Under the pieces are notes generated by a model. It did not search any database. It was not told where the DNA came from and saw nothing but the letters and a program-made list of their open reading frames with translations. From Gammaproteobacteria bacterium (GTDB lineage: Bacteria > Pseudomonadota > Gammaproteobacteria > Porifericomitales > Porifericomitaceae): a DNA stretch of 40,704 nucleotides. A program made the translations under genes and the position numbers. Shown piece after piece: positions 33,980 through 40,704 of this stretch (positions are counted from its first letter, which is position 1; the number at the start of each line of letters is the position of its first letter). Location: NCBI GenBank assembly GCA_028817305.1, contig JAPPPX010000165.1, positions 1 through 40,704 of the forward strand, read 5' to 3'.

Positions 33980-35194
33980 TCAGGCCAGGTATTCTGCGTT
34001 GATCCGGATGTACTCGCGGCTCAGGTCGCAGGTGCTTATTTTGGCGGCCGTACGTCCGCGCCCGAGATGGATGACGAACCGCAGGTGCTTCTGGGCCATG
34101 AATTGCTTCGCCTTTGCCTCGTTGTAGCGCGGAGAAAGGCTGCCCTGTTCCACAACCGGGAGATCGCCGAGGAACAGGTTCACTTGTCCGATATCGAGCG
34201 CATTCAGGCCAGAGCGCCCCACCGCCGCCAGGATTCGCCCCCAGTTCGGGCTCCCTCCATGGCAGGCCGTTTTGAACAGCGGAGAGTGCGCGATCAGGTA
34301 TGCCACCCGCAGGCATTCTTGTTCGTCGCGGCCGCCTTCTATGCGGATATCAATTATGCGCGTAGCGCCCTCGCCGTCCTCGACGATCGCTAACGCCAGG
34401 TGTTCGCAGGTTCGGGTAATGGCGGCCGCGATCCTTTCGCTGTTTCGGTCCCATCTCCGAATCTCCGGGCCGCCGCCGCGGGCGGTGGCAATCAGGACCG
34501 CGGCATCGTTGGTAGAGGTATCTCCGTCCACGGTAATGCGGTTGAAGGTCTTCCCGGCTGCCCGTTGCAGCATGTGCCCCAGCAGGTTTTTTTCTATGTG
34601 GGCGTCAGTAGCGATGAAGGCCAGCATAGTCGCCATGTCGGGGCATATCATCCCCGCGCCCTTGGCGATGCCGGTCACCGTGATCTCGGTGCCGCCCAGG
34701 GTCAGTTTTTCCGAGTATCCTTTGGGCGCCCGGTCGGTGGTCATGATTGACCGGGCCGCCTTTTTCCATCCTGCTTCCTCCAGGGATTGCAGGCAGGCCG
34801 GCAACGTTTTGCAGATTTGGGACACCGGAAGAGGCTCTCCGATTACCCCGGTGGAGAAGGGCAGTACGGCTTCTACGGGGCAACGACGGGCATGCGCCAG
34901 GGTTGCGCATACTTTCCGGCAGTTTTCGAGCCCCGCCTCTCCGGTGCCCGCATTCGCATTTCCGGCGTTGATCACACAGTAACGCGGCGATGCCAGCGCC
35001 AAGTGACGCCGCGCTATCGTTACCGGGGCCGCGGCGAAGGCATTGCGCGTGAATATGGCTTGCAACAAGGCGCCGTCCTCAATGGCGATTACCGTCAGGT
35101 CTGTCCTGTCCTGGCGCAAAGCCTGTGCGGAGGCCACCCCCAGGCGCACCCCCGCCACGGGGTGGAGCAGGAGAGCCGTGTCGGGTTCATCCAT
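33980..35194 (-). CDS. argJ: bifunctional glutamate N-acetyltransferase/ornithine acetyltransferase
   Basis: This encodes a 404-residue precursor that self-cleaves into two chains and recycles the acetyl group between N-acetylornithine and glutamate in arginine synthesis. The cleavage site is Ala-Thr189 in GMICPDMATMLAF. The family norm has PNM, so the Asp is a small deviation. Other markers are CVINAGNANAGTG, STGVIGEPLP, TTDRAPKG, TVDGDTSTNDAA and the C-terminal SREYIRINAEY. The start at 35194 lies nine bases after the secA stop, so secA and argJ are probably cotranscribed. The TenI-like gene follows at 181 bp, the usual secA-argJ neighbourhood. Confidence 0.96.
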   Translation of the reverse strand: MDEPDTALLLHPVAGVRLGVASAQALRQDRTDLTVIAIEDGALLQAIFTRNAFAAAPVTIARRHLALASPRYCVINAGNANAGTGEAGLENCRKVCATLAHARRCPVEAVLPFSTGVIGEPLPVSQICKTLPACLQSLEEAGWKKAARSIMTTDRAPKGYSEKLTLGGTEITVTGIAKGAGMICPDMATMLAFIATDAHIEKNLLGHMLQRAAGKTFNRITVDGDTSTNDAAVLIATARGGGPEIRRWDRNSERIAAAITRTCEHLALAIVEDGEGATRIIDIRIEGGRDEQECLRVAYLIAHSPLFKTACHGGSPNWGRILAAVGRSGLNALDIGQVNLFLGDLPVVEQGSLSPRYNEAKAKQFMAQKHLRFVIHLGRGRTAAKISTCDLSREYIRINAEYLA

Positions 35195-35203
35195 GCCGCG
35201 CGC

Positions 35204-37909
35204 TCACTGGGTCCCCGCTTGGCCGTGGCAGTGCTTGAACTTCTTCCCGGAACCGCAAGGGCAGGGCTGGTTGCGCCCAACCTTGCGGTCCCGGCGCACA
35301 TAGGGTTCCCGGCCGCCGGCGGGCATCGTCTGGGCGGGGTGCAGGATATCCGGGGCGGCTTGGTGTACGGCCTGTATCTGGTGTCCTCTGCCCGGCTCTT
35401 CCCTGGCGGGCGTCGCCGCGGCGGGCAGTTGCTCCTGTTCTTCGGGAGGCCGGAATCTGAGGTGTGTCAGGAATGCGGTGGTGTCGTGCTTGATCCGATC
35501 GAGCATGTCCACGAACATGTTAAACGCTTCGTTTTTGAATTCTTGTTTGGGGTTCTTTGCCGCATAGGCCCTGAGGTTGATTCCCCGGCGCAGGTGGTCA
35601 AGGGTTTGCAAATGATCCCGCCAGTTGCGATCCAGCACGTCCAGCAGGATCTGTTTTTCCACCTGTTTGATCAATGCTGTGGGTATGTCCTTCGTCCTGT
35701 GGCAATATTCTTCTTCGATGCGCTCCTGTATCTGCCGGCGAATCGTATCGGGGACAACCGAATTCTCCTCCTCCAGCCAGCCGCGAATATCCAGGGTTAT
35801 TCTGAATTGCTGTTGCAGCGCTTTGGACAGTCCCTCCGTGTCCCACATCTCAATGGGGCTGTCCGGCGGGATATGGGCATTGACGATTTGAGAAGCCATA
35901 TCCGTGCGCATGTCGAGCACGATGGGAGAGAGATCCTCCGCGTCCATGATATCGTTTCGCTGCCCGTAGATGACCTTTCTTTGTTCGTTAGCTACGTCGT
36001 CGTACTCCAGCAGGTGTTTGCGGAGATCGAAGTTATGCGCCTCTACCTTGCGCTGGGCGTTTTCGATCGCCTTGGTGACCCACGGGTGCTCTATTGCTTC
36101 CCCTTCCTGCATCCCCAGCTTCTGCATGATCGCCGAGACCCGTTCGGATGCGAAGATCCGCATGAGGTTGTCTTCCAGAGAAAGATAGAAACGGCTGGAG
36201 CCCGGATCTCCCTGTCGTCCCGAGCGACCGCGCAATTGGTTGTCTATGCGGCGTGATTCGTGGCGCTCCGTACCTATGATATGCAACCCCCCGCTGGCCA
36301 CTACCAAGTCGTAGCGTTCCCGCCATCGTTTCTGGATGACTTCGACCTCCGCCTCTCCGGGATTTTCGAGGCCCTTGATTTCTATGTCCGGGTTGCCCCC
36401 CAGGACAATATCCGTTCCCCGCCCCGCCATGTTGGTGGCGATCGTGACACTCCCCGGCTTGCCCGCCTGGGAGATGATCTCTGCCTCTTGGGCATGGTGC
36501 TTGGCATTCAGCACCTGGTGAGGGATCCCTTCCTTTTTTAGCAGCGAGGAAATGTGTTCGGAGACCTCTATGGAAGTGGTGCCCACCAGTGTCGGCCGGT
36601 TGTGCGACCGGCATTCCTTGATTTCTTCCGTGACCGCTTCGAATTTCTCCCTTTCCCGCAGGAAAACCATGTCGCCGAAATCTTCCCGGATCATTTTTTT
36701 GTGAGTCGGGATGACGATGACTTCAAGCCCGTAGATCTGCTGGAATTCATACGCCTCGGTGTCCGCCGTGCCCGTCATTCCCGCGAGTTTCCGGTACAGC
36801 CGGAAGTAATTTTGAAAGGTAATCGTGGCGAGATTATGGTATTCCGTCTGTACCGGCACTTGTTCCTTGGCTTCGACCGCCTGGTGCAGCCCCTCCGACC
36901 ATCTCCTGCCGGGCATGGGACGGCCGGTGAACTGATCGATAATTACCACTTGGTTGTCCCGGACGATGTAATCTACATCGCGCTTGTACAGGAGGCGAGA
37001 GCGCAGACAGGCGTCCAGGTAGTGCATCAACTGCAGGTTGTCGGCCGTGTATAGGCTTTGACCGGCGCCGATGAGCCCGGAGGCGACCAGCAGTTCTTCC
37101 ACGCAGGTATGCCCTGCCTCGTTCAGGTGTACCTGCTTGCTTTTCTCGTCGAGTGTGTAGTTTTCGGAAGCAAGTTTCGGGATCAGGCGGTTGATCTCGG
37201 TGTAGAGTTCGGTTTCCTCCTCCGCCGACCCGGATATGATCAAGGGAGTGCGCGCTTCGTCAATGAGGATGCAGTCCACCTCGTCAACGATCGCGTAATG
37301 GAGTTCCTTCTGGGTTCTTTCGTCGCTGTGCCGCACCATGTTGTCCCTTAGGTAATCGAACCCGAACTCGTTGTTGGTGCCGTAAGTGATGTCTGCCGCG
37401 TAGGAGCGTCTGCGCTCGGCGGGCGGCAGGTCGGGGACGATAGTTCCTACTTCCATGTTCAGAAATCGGTAAACGTCTCCCATCCATTCCGCATCGCGTC
37501 GAGCGAGGTAGTCGTTGACGGTGACGATATGGACCCCATTGCCCGGCAGAGCGTTCAGGTAGGCTGCCAGGGTGGCTACCAAAGTCTTGCCCTCGCCTGT
37601 TCGCATCTCGGCGATCTTTCCCTGGTGCAATACCATGCCGCCAATCAATTGCACATCGAAGTGGCGCATATCAAGAGTGCGTCTCGCGGCCTCGCGCACG
37701 ACGGCAAAGGATTCCGGAAGCAATCGGTCCAGCGTCTCTCCCTGTTCCAGGCGTTTGCGGAACTCGGTCGTTTTTTCCCCGAGTCGGGAGTCGGACAGGG
37801 AGCGTAGCTTAGGCTCCAGTCGGTTGATGGTTGCCAGGGCCGACGAGAACCGCATCAACAGCCGCTCGTTCCGGCTGCCGAACATTTTTTTTAATAACCC
37901 GCCGATCAC
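35204..37909 (-). CDS. secA: preprotein translocase ATPase SecA (GTG start)
   Basis: This encodes a 901-residue motor of the Sec translocon. NBD1 has MRTGEGKT (Walker A 102-109) and the DEAD-like VDEVDCILIDEARTPLIISG. The preprotein crosslinking domain follows. NBD2 has TNMAGRGTDIVLGGNPD and RQGDPGSSRFYLSLEDNLM. The helical scaffold is next, and a C-terminal zinc site reads CPCGSGKKFKHCHG. The GTG at 37909 gives MIGGLLKKMFGSRNERLL, aligning with E. coli SecA, so it is preferred over the ATG at residue 9. No SecM gene precedes it; an M23 peptidase gene does, as in pseudomonads. argJ follows after nine bases. Confidence 0.97.
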   Translation of the reverse strand: MIGGLLKKMFGSRNERLLMRFSSALATINRLEPKLRSLSDSRLGEKTTEFRKRLEQGETLDRLLPESFAVVREAARRTLDMRHFDVQLIGGMVLHQGKIAEMRTGEGKTLVATLAAYLNALPGNGVHIVTVNDYLARRDAEWMGDVYRFLNMEVGTIVPDLPPAERRRSYAADITYGTNNEFGFDYLRDNMVRHSDERTQKELHYAIVDEVDCILIDEARTPLIISGSAEEETELYTEINRLIPKLASENYTLDEKSKQVHLNEAGHTCVEELLVASGLIGAGQSLYTADNLQLMHYLDACLRSRLLYKRDVDYIVRDNQVVIIDQFTGRPMPGRRWSEGLHQAVEAKEQVPVQTEYHNLATITFQNYFRLYRKLAGMTGTADTEAYEFQQIYGLEVIVIPTHKKMIREDFGDMVFLREREKFEAVTEEIKECRSHNRPTLVGTTSIEVSEHISSLLKKEGIPHQVLNAKHHAQEAEIISQAGKPGSVTIATNMAGRGTDIVLGGNPDIEIKGLENPGEAEVEVIQKRWRERYDLVVASGGLHIIGTERHESRRIDNQLRGRSGRQGDPGSSRFYLSLEDNLMRIFASERVSAIMQKLGMQEGEAIEHPWVTKAIENAQRKVEAHNFDLRKHLLEYDDVANEQRKVIYGQRNDIMDAEDLSPIVLDMRTDMASQIVNAHIPPDSPIEMWDTEGLSKALQQQFRITLDIRGWLEEENSVVPDTIRRQIQERIEEEYCHRTKDIPTALIKQVEKQILLDVLDRNWRDHLQTLDHLRRGINLRAYAAKNPKQEFKNEAFNMFVDMLDRIKHDTTAFLTHLRFRPPEEQEQLPAAATPAREEPGRGHQIQAVHQAAPDILHPAQTMPAGGREPYVRRDRKVGRNQPCPCGSGKKFKHCHGQAGTQ

Positions 37910-37985
37910 GATGGCGACGCCCGCATGCCCATGCGGTTAAGGGAACGGAGGAAGGAAAAAGAGGGCAGGCTCCAGGGAGGGAGGC

Positions 37986-38951
37986 TTACTGCAGGGAAAG
38001 AATGTATTCCCTGGGATTTACCGGGACTCCGGCGCGCAGCACTTCAAAGTGCACATGCGCGCCAGTGGAGCGGCCGGTCGAACCCATGAGAGCGATCGGT
38101 TGGTGTTTTTTCACTAACTGTCCTGCCCTGACCAGGTTTTTCTGGTTGTGCGCGTATAGCGTTCTGTATTCGCCGTGCTCGATCTCCACCAGGTTTCCGT
38201 ATCCCTGGTAGCGTCCGGATCGGGTCACAATCCCTGATGCCAGCGCAATGACCGGAGATTTGTACTTGCCGGTGATATCGATCCCCGAGTGAAACTCGCG
38301 TCTTCCGGTGAAAGGGTCGGTCCTCATGCCGTATCTGGATGAGATCCACCCGTTGGGCACGGGGCTTCCCGCGGGAGTGGAGCGGTCTTTGAGAGTTTTT
38401 CGCATCAAGAACGCTTCGATGGCGTCCAGCTTGTTTTCGCGGTCCTGGAGTCTCCGTTCCAGGCGGTTGAGAGCGGCCATCAGGTCTATGGCGCCGTCGC
38501 CGAAGGCGCGGGAGTATTGCTCCGCGCCCAGAGGTCCTCCCAGGCCCACCGGGGCATTCCAGTCGAACTCTCCCGGCTCAAGGGCGGCCATGTCGGAAAG
38601 TCTTGTGCCCAATGCTTCCAGGCGGAGCACCCTTCCCTGCAGGCGGCTTAGCGACACGCCTATCGCTTGCAATTGTCGCGTCGCTTTTTCCCTGGCCTCC
38701 ACGACCGCCGCGCGCCCTCGGTGAATTTCGTCTCTCAGGACAAGGTCCATCCCTTCCTCGTGCAGGGATACGGAGGCCGCGGCATTTTGCTGCTCCTGGT
38801 TGACGTAGGACCGGACTCCCCATGAGAAACATGCGGTTGCCAATGCGGCCAGCAATGCGCCGAACACGGACAGGGAGAAGAGCATGCGCCCCCGTCCCAG
38901 CGTGATCGTTTTGCCGCATTTTGCCGGGCCGGATAGAATTACTAGCTGCAT
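37986..38951 (-). CDS. M23 family metallopeptidase (membrane-anchored)
   Basis: This encodes 321 residues: an N-terminal segment MQLVILSGPAKCGKTITLG, one membrane helix (about 24-45), a coiled-coil region (about 70-190) and a C-terminal LytM/M23 domain. The zinc motifs are complete: HSGID (His221, Asp225) and HVH (His299, His301), with SSRYGMRTDPFTGRREF before and GSTGRSTGAHVHFE at the end. Such enzymes cut or regulate cleavage of peptidoglycan peptides in the periplasm. The gene lies between lpxC/dciA and secA, where gammaproteobacteria often carry a peptidase of this type. The start is only 28 bp from the divergent DUF721 gene, so the two share a small regulatory region. Confidence 0.9.
   Translation of the reverse strand: MQLVILSGPAKCGKTITLGRGRMLFSLSVFGALLAALATACFSWGVRSYVNQEQQNAAASVSLHEEGMDLVLRDEIHRGRAAVVEAREKATRQLQAIGVSLSRLQGRVLRLEALGTRLSDMAALEPGEFDWNAPVGLGGPLGAEQYSRAFGDGAIDLMAALNRLERRLQDRENKLDAIEAFLMRKTLKDRSTPAGSPVPNGWISSRYGMRTDPFTGRREFHSGIDITGKYKSPVIALASGIVTRSGRYQGYGNLVEIEHGEYRTLYAHNQKNLVRAGQLVKKHQPIALMGSTGRSTGAHVHFEVLRAGVPVNPREYILSLQ
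38911..38939 (+). promoter_or_regulatory. possible sigma-70 promoter of the DUF721/DciA gene
   Basis: TTGCCG (38911-38916) and TAGAAT (38934-38939) are spaced exactly 17 bp and lie 40 bp before the start codon. A second -10-like TATACT is at 38963-38968 without a good -35. The promoter would lie inside the start of the divergent peptidase gene. Confidence 0.35.
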
Positions 38952-38979
38952 AACGTTCTTATTATACTACAATCGAAGC

Positions 38980-39456
38980 ATGAATGACGTTCCCGAGGCG
39001 CTCTCGCATTTCCTGTGCTCGGCCCCTTCCCCGGAGATCCGGAAGACACGCCAGTGTCTGGAACGCTCGCGGGCCATACAGGCGGACCTGAAGCGGCTCT
39101 TGCCCGCATCCCTGGTGCCGCATTGCACTGCCGTCTCCTGGCCCGAACATAACACGCTGCTGCTTTCCGCGGATGCGCCCGCCTGGGCCCTGCGACTCAG
39201 GTTCCTGTTGCCTCGCATCATCCGGCATATGGCCGGCGTCGCTCTGTACGATGGCCTGCACGCGGTGCGGATACGGACGGCCCCCAAGAGGCCCCGCGTG
39301 TACGCCGCTTCGGCCTGCCGTCTCTCGCGGACACTCGGTATTGATGCATCCGTTGCCGGGCGCTTGCGCGCTTTGGCTTTCGAGGTTGCCGACCCCGCGT
39401 TGCAACGCTCCTTGGAACGATTGGCCGGTCGTCGCCCCGATTCGGGAGACATTTGA
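38980..39456 (+). CDS. DUF721 (DciA-type) protein
   Basis: This encodes 158 residues, mainly helical, with a central DUF721 core: LLPASLVPHCTAVSWPEH, TLLLSADAPAWALRLRFLLP and IRHMAGVALYDGLHAVRIRT. DciA is the presumed loader of the replicative helicase DnaB in bacteria that lack DnaC, and in gammaproteobacteria it is encoded beside lpxC and secA, as here. The ATG at 38980 gives the family N-terminus. The frame extends back to 38884 but overlaps the peptidase start. The C-terminal part (ACRLSRTLGIDASVAGRLRALAF) is basic and probably disordered. The core identification is moderately sure, and the helicase role is from family knowledge. Confidence 0.78.
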   Translation: MNDVPEALSHFLCSAPSPEIRKTRQCLERSRAIQADLKRLLPASLVPHCTAVSWPEHNTLLLSADAPAWALRLRFLLPRIIRHMAGVALYDGLHAVRIRTAPKRPRVYAASACRLSRTLGIDASVAGRLRALAFEVADPALQRSLERLAGRRPDSGDI

Positions 39457-39495
39457 AGATATGCCGGGCACGTCTCGTTTCGGTCCTTGCGCCGC

Positions 39496-40410
39496 TTAGG
39501 TGGCGATGATCGGTTGTTGTAGAAAGCGAAGAGGTACGTCCCTTTCGTCTTCGAAGGTAACCAATTCCCAGGCATCCCGGTCGGCGAGCAATAATTTGAG
39601 CAGCTCGTTGTTCAACGTGTGTCCCGACTTGTGCCCTCGAAAAGAACCGATGAGGCTGTACCCCAGGAGATACAGGTCTCCTATCGCATCCAGGATTTTG
39701 TGTTTGACGCATTCGTTCGCCGAGCGCAGGCCGTCCTCGTTGAGGACGCGGTACTCATCCACTACCACTGCGTTGTCCAGACTGCCCCCCTTCGCCAGGT
39801 TTTCTTCCCGAAGTTTTTCGACTTCGCGCAGGAAGCCGAAGGTCCGGGCGCGGCTGACCTCCTGCACGAACGAGGTCGCAGAGAAATCGAATTCGGCAAA
39901 GGAGTTGCTTTCGTTGAAAGTAGGATGATCGAACTCGATCGAGAACCCCACCTTGAAGCCGTTGAACGGCTCAAACTGCACCGATTTGTCCCCGTCTCTC
40001 TCGACGATTTTCTTTTTGATCCTCATGAATTTTTTGGGTGCGGCTTGCTCCCGGACGCCTGCCGACTGAATCAGGAACACGAAGGGCCCGGCGCTGCCGT
40101 CCATGATGGGGACCTCGTCCGCGCTCAGGTCCACGTAGGCGTTGTCAATTCCGAGTCCGGCAAATGCAGCCATCAAGTGCTCTACCGTGGATACGCGCCC
40201 CCCATCTCGCGCCAGCGTCGTGGACAGGCGGGTATCGCCGATATTTTCGCAGCGGGCCGGGATCTCTCTCACCGGCTCCATATCCGTTCGCCGGAATACG
40301 ATCCCGCAATCGGGAGGAGCGGGGCACAAGGTTAACAAGACCTTCGTGCCGTTATGGAGACCTACTCCGGTGGCCCGGATTACGTTTCTGAGTGTGCGTT
40401 GTTTTATCAT
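39496..40410 (-). CDS. lpxC: UDP-3-O-acyl-N-acetylglucosamine deacetylase
   Basis: This encodes a 304-residue zinc enzyme, the committed step of lipid A synthesis. The zinc ligands are His78 (STVEHLMAA), His237 and Asp241 ([15 protein letters not shown]). The catalytic His264 is in [21 protein letters not shown] and [11 protein letters not shown] are further signatures. Length is normal. The ATG at 40410 follows TAGGGT by about ten bases, within the dyad at 40418-40431. A consensus -35 promoter lies upstream. In related genomes ftsZ would lie next, beyond the window edge. Confidence 0.97.
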   Translation of the reverse strand: MIKQRTLRNVIRATGVGLHNGTKVLLTLCPAPPDCGIVFRRTDMEPVREIPARCENIGDTRLSTTLARDGGRVSTVEHLMAAFAGLGIDNAYVDLSADEVPIMDGSAGPFVFLIQSAGVREQAAPKKFMRIKKKIVERDGDKSVQFEPFNGFKVGFSIEFDHPTFNESNSFAEFDFSATSFVQEVSRARTFGFLREVEKLREENLAKGGSLDNAVVVDEYRVLNEDGLRSANECVKHKILDAIGDLYLLGYSLIGSFRGHKSGHTLNNELLKLLLADRDAWELVTFEDERDVPLRFLQQPIIAT

Positions 40411-40417
40411 ATTTCGG

Positions 40418-40431
40418 ACCCTACATAGGGT
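40418..40431. promoter_or_regulatory. dyad overlapping the lpxC ribosome binding site
   Basis: ACCCTA and TAGGGT flank two bases (40418-40431) and cover the lpxC Shine-Dalgarno sequence (TAGGGT on the minus strand). It could be a protein-binding dyad or chance. It is too tight for a stable RNA hairpin. Confidence 0.35.
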
Positions 40432-40531
40432 TGGTTTTCCCCGTTTTCCGTACGGGCTGCGCCTTCCCTTTGTTTATGCCGTTTTCGCAGGCCGCCGACG
40501 GACTGCCAAAAATCTTTCTCGAAAGACTGAA

Positions 40532-40555
40532 AAAAGCCGCGCCCCGCCGGCTTTT
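40532..40555 (-). terminator. hairpin with T-tract upstream of lpxC
   Basis: On the minus strand AAAAGCCG (40555-40548) pairs with CGGCTTTT (40539-40532), GC-rich loop between, followed by further T residues down to about 40530. It has the form of an intrinsic terminator on the minus strand. It lies at or just after the predicted lpxC transcription start, so it either ends the upstream gene or acts in the lpxC leader. Confidence 0.6.
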
Positions 40556-40561
40556 GCCAGT

Positions 40562-40590
40562 AATCTAAGGTAGAATCCGGCTTATGTCAA
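40562..40590 (-). promoter_or_regulatory. sigma-70 promoter of lpxC
   Basis: On the minus strand TTGACA (40590-40585), a 17-bp spacer and TAGATT (40567-40562) form a good sigma-70 promoter reading towards lpxC, about 150 bp from its start codon. Two near-identical 14-bp direct repeats with a 20-bp period (CTTTGGYTTGACGG at 40598-40611 and 40618-40631) lie just upstream of the -35. Confidence 0.75.
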
Positions 40591-40597
40591 GTTTCTA

Positions 40598-40631
40598 CTT
40601 TGGTTTGACGGTTTTCGCTTTGGCTTGACGG
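40598..40631. repeat. two direct repeats upstream of the lpxC promoter
   Basis: CTTTGGTTTGACGG (40598-40611) and CTTTGGCTTGACGG (40618-40631) differ in one base and are 20 bp apart, two helical turns, ending eight bp from the -35 box. The placement suits a regulator bound on one face of the DNA. The regulator is unknown. Confidence 0.6.
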
Positions 40632-40704
40632 AAAAAGTCCGTATCTCTTTTGTTTTCAAGGGATCGTCTGGTCAATCACCAAGTCCAGCGTCGCCCCCGA
40701 ACCG

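Noticed and set aside
40656-40704. Minus-strand frame ending in TGA at the window edge, possibly the end of an upstream gene
   Set aside because: Only 15 codons are visible, and they do not show the ftsZ C-terminal motif expected beside lpxC. There is too little to call a gene.

Overview
This window is a GC-rich chromosomal segment of a gammaproteobacterium, read from gene content and order. Three arrangements support this: lpxC next to a DUF721/DciA gene, an M23 peptidase, secA and argJ; pilB-pilC-pilD-coaE; and bamD divergent from rluD with clpB downstream. Full LPS (lpxC), BAM (bamD) and type IV pilus genes show a diderm cell. I see no rRNA, tRNA, CRISPR array, prophage or intact insertion sequence. 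Nearly all of it is chromosomal housekeeping DNA.

Layout. 1-732: a repeat, then the ribosomal protein genes rpmB and rpmG. 874-2061 (-): a membrane fatty acid desaturase. 2280-6631 (+): a four-gene Gld-type ABC export cassette (ATPase, permease, GldG-like auxiliary protein, DUF4340 protein), tightly overlapped. 6713-9035 (-): a Sel1-repeat lipoprotein and formate-tetrahydrofolate ligase. 9036-9615: a gene-free stretch with a perfect inverted repeat. 9616-12747 (+): two tandem paralogous polytopic membrane proteins of unknown function with several conserved histidines, the most novel-looking content here. 12759-12982: a MITE-like element with 20-bp terminal inverted repeats. 13052-15844: purM, trmJ (-) and suhB.

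15867-19849 (-): the pilin locus, in transcriptional order a PP0621-like zinc-ribbon protein, pilS, pilR, a sigma-54 promoter, pilA and a strong terminator. 20008-23781 (+): sucC-sucD-nadE. 23782-24564 (-): bamD. A second copy of the window-start repeat follows, then rluD and clpB (+) with a sigma-32-like promoter. 28648-33146 (+): pilB-pilC-pilD-coaE. 33136-37909 (-): a TenI-like protein, argJ and secA. 37986-38951 (-): an M23 peptidase, divergent from a DUF721/DciA gene (+). 39496-40410 (-): lpxC, with a clear sigma-70 promoter upstream.

How the genes fit together: the pilus genes form one functional unit split in two. PilS/PilR and the sigma-54 promoter would control the pilin. PilB powers assembly, PilC is the platform and PilD cleaves the prepilin. 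SecA, BamD and LpxC serve envelope biogenesis. Fhs and PurM link one-carbon and purine metabolism. The Gld-type cassette is a self-contained transporter of unknown substrate. All functional statements come from reading motifs and known gene order. No database search was possible.
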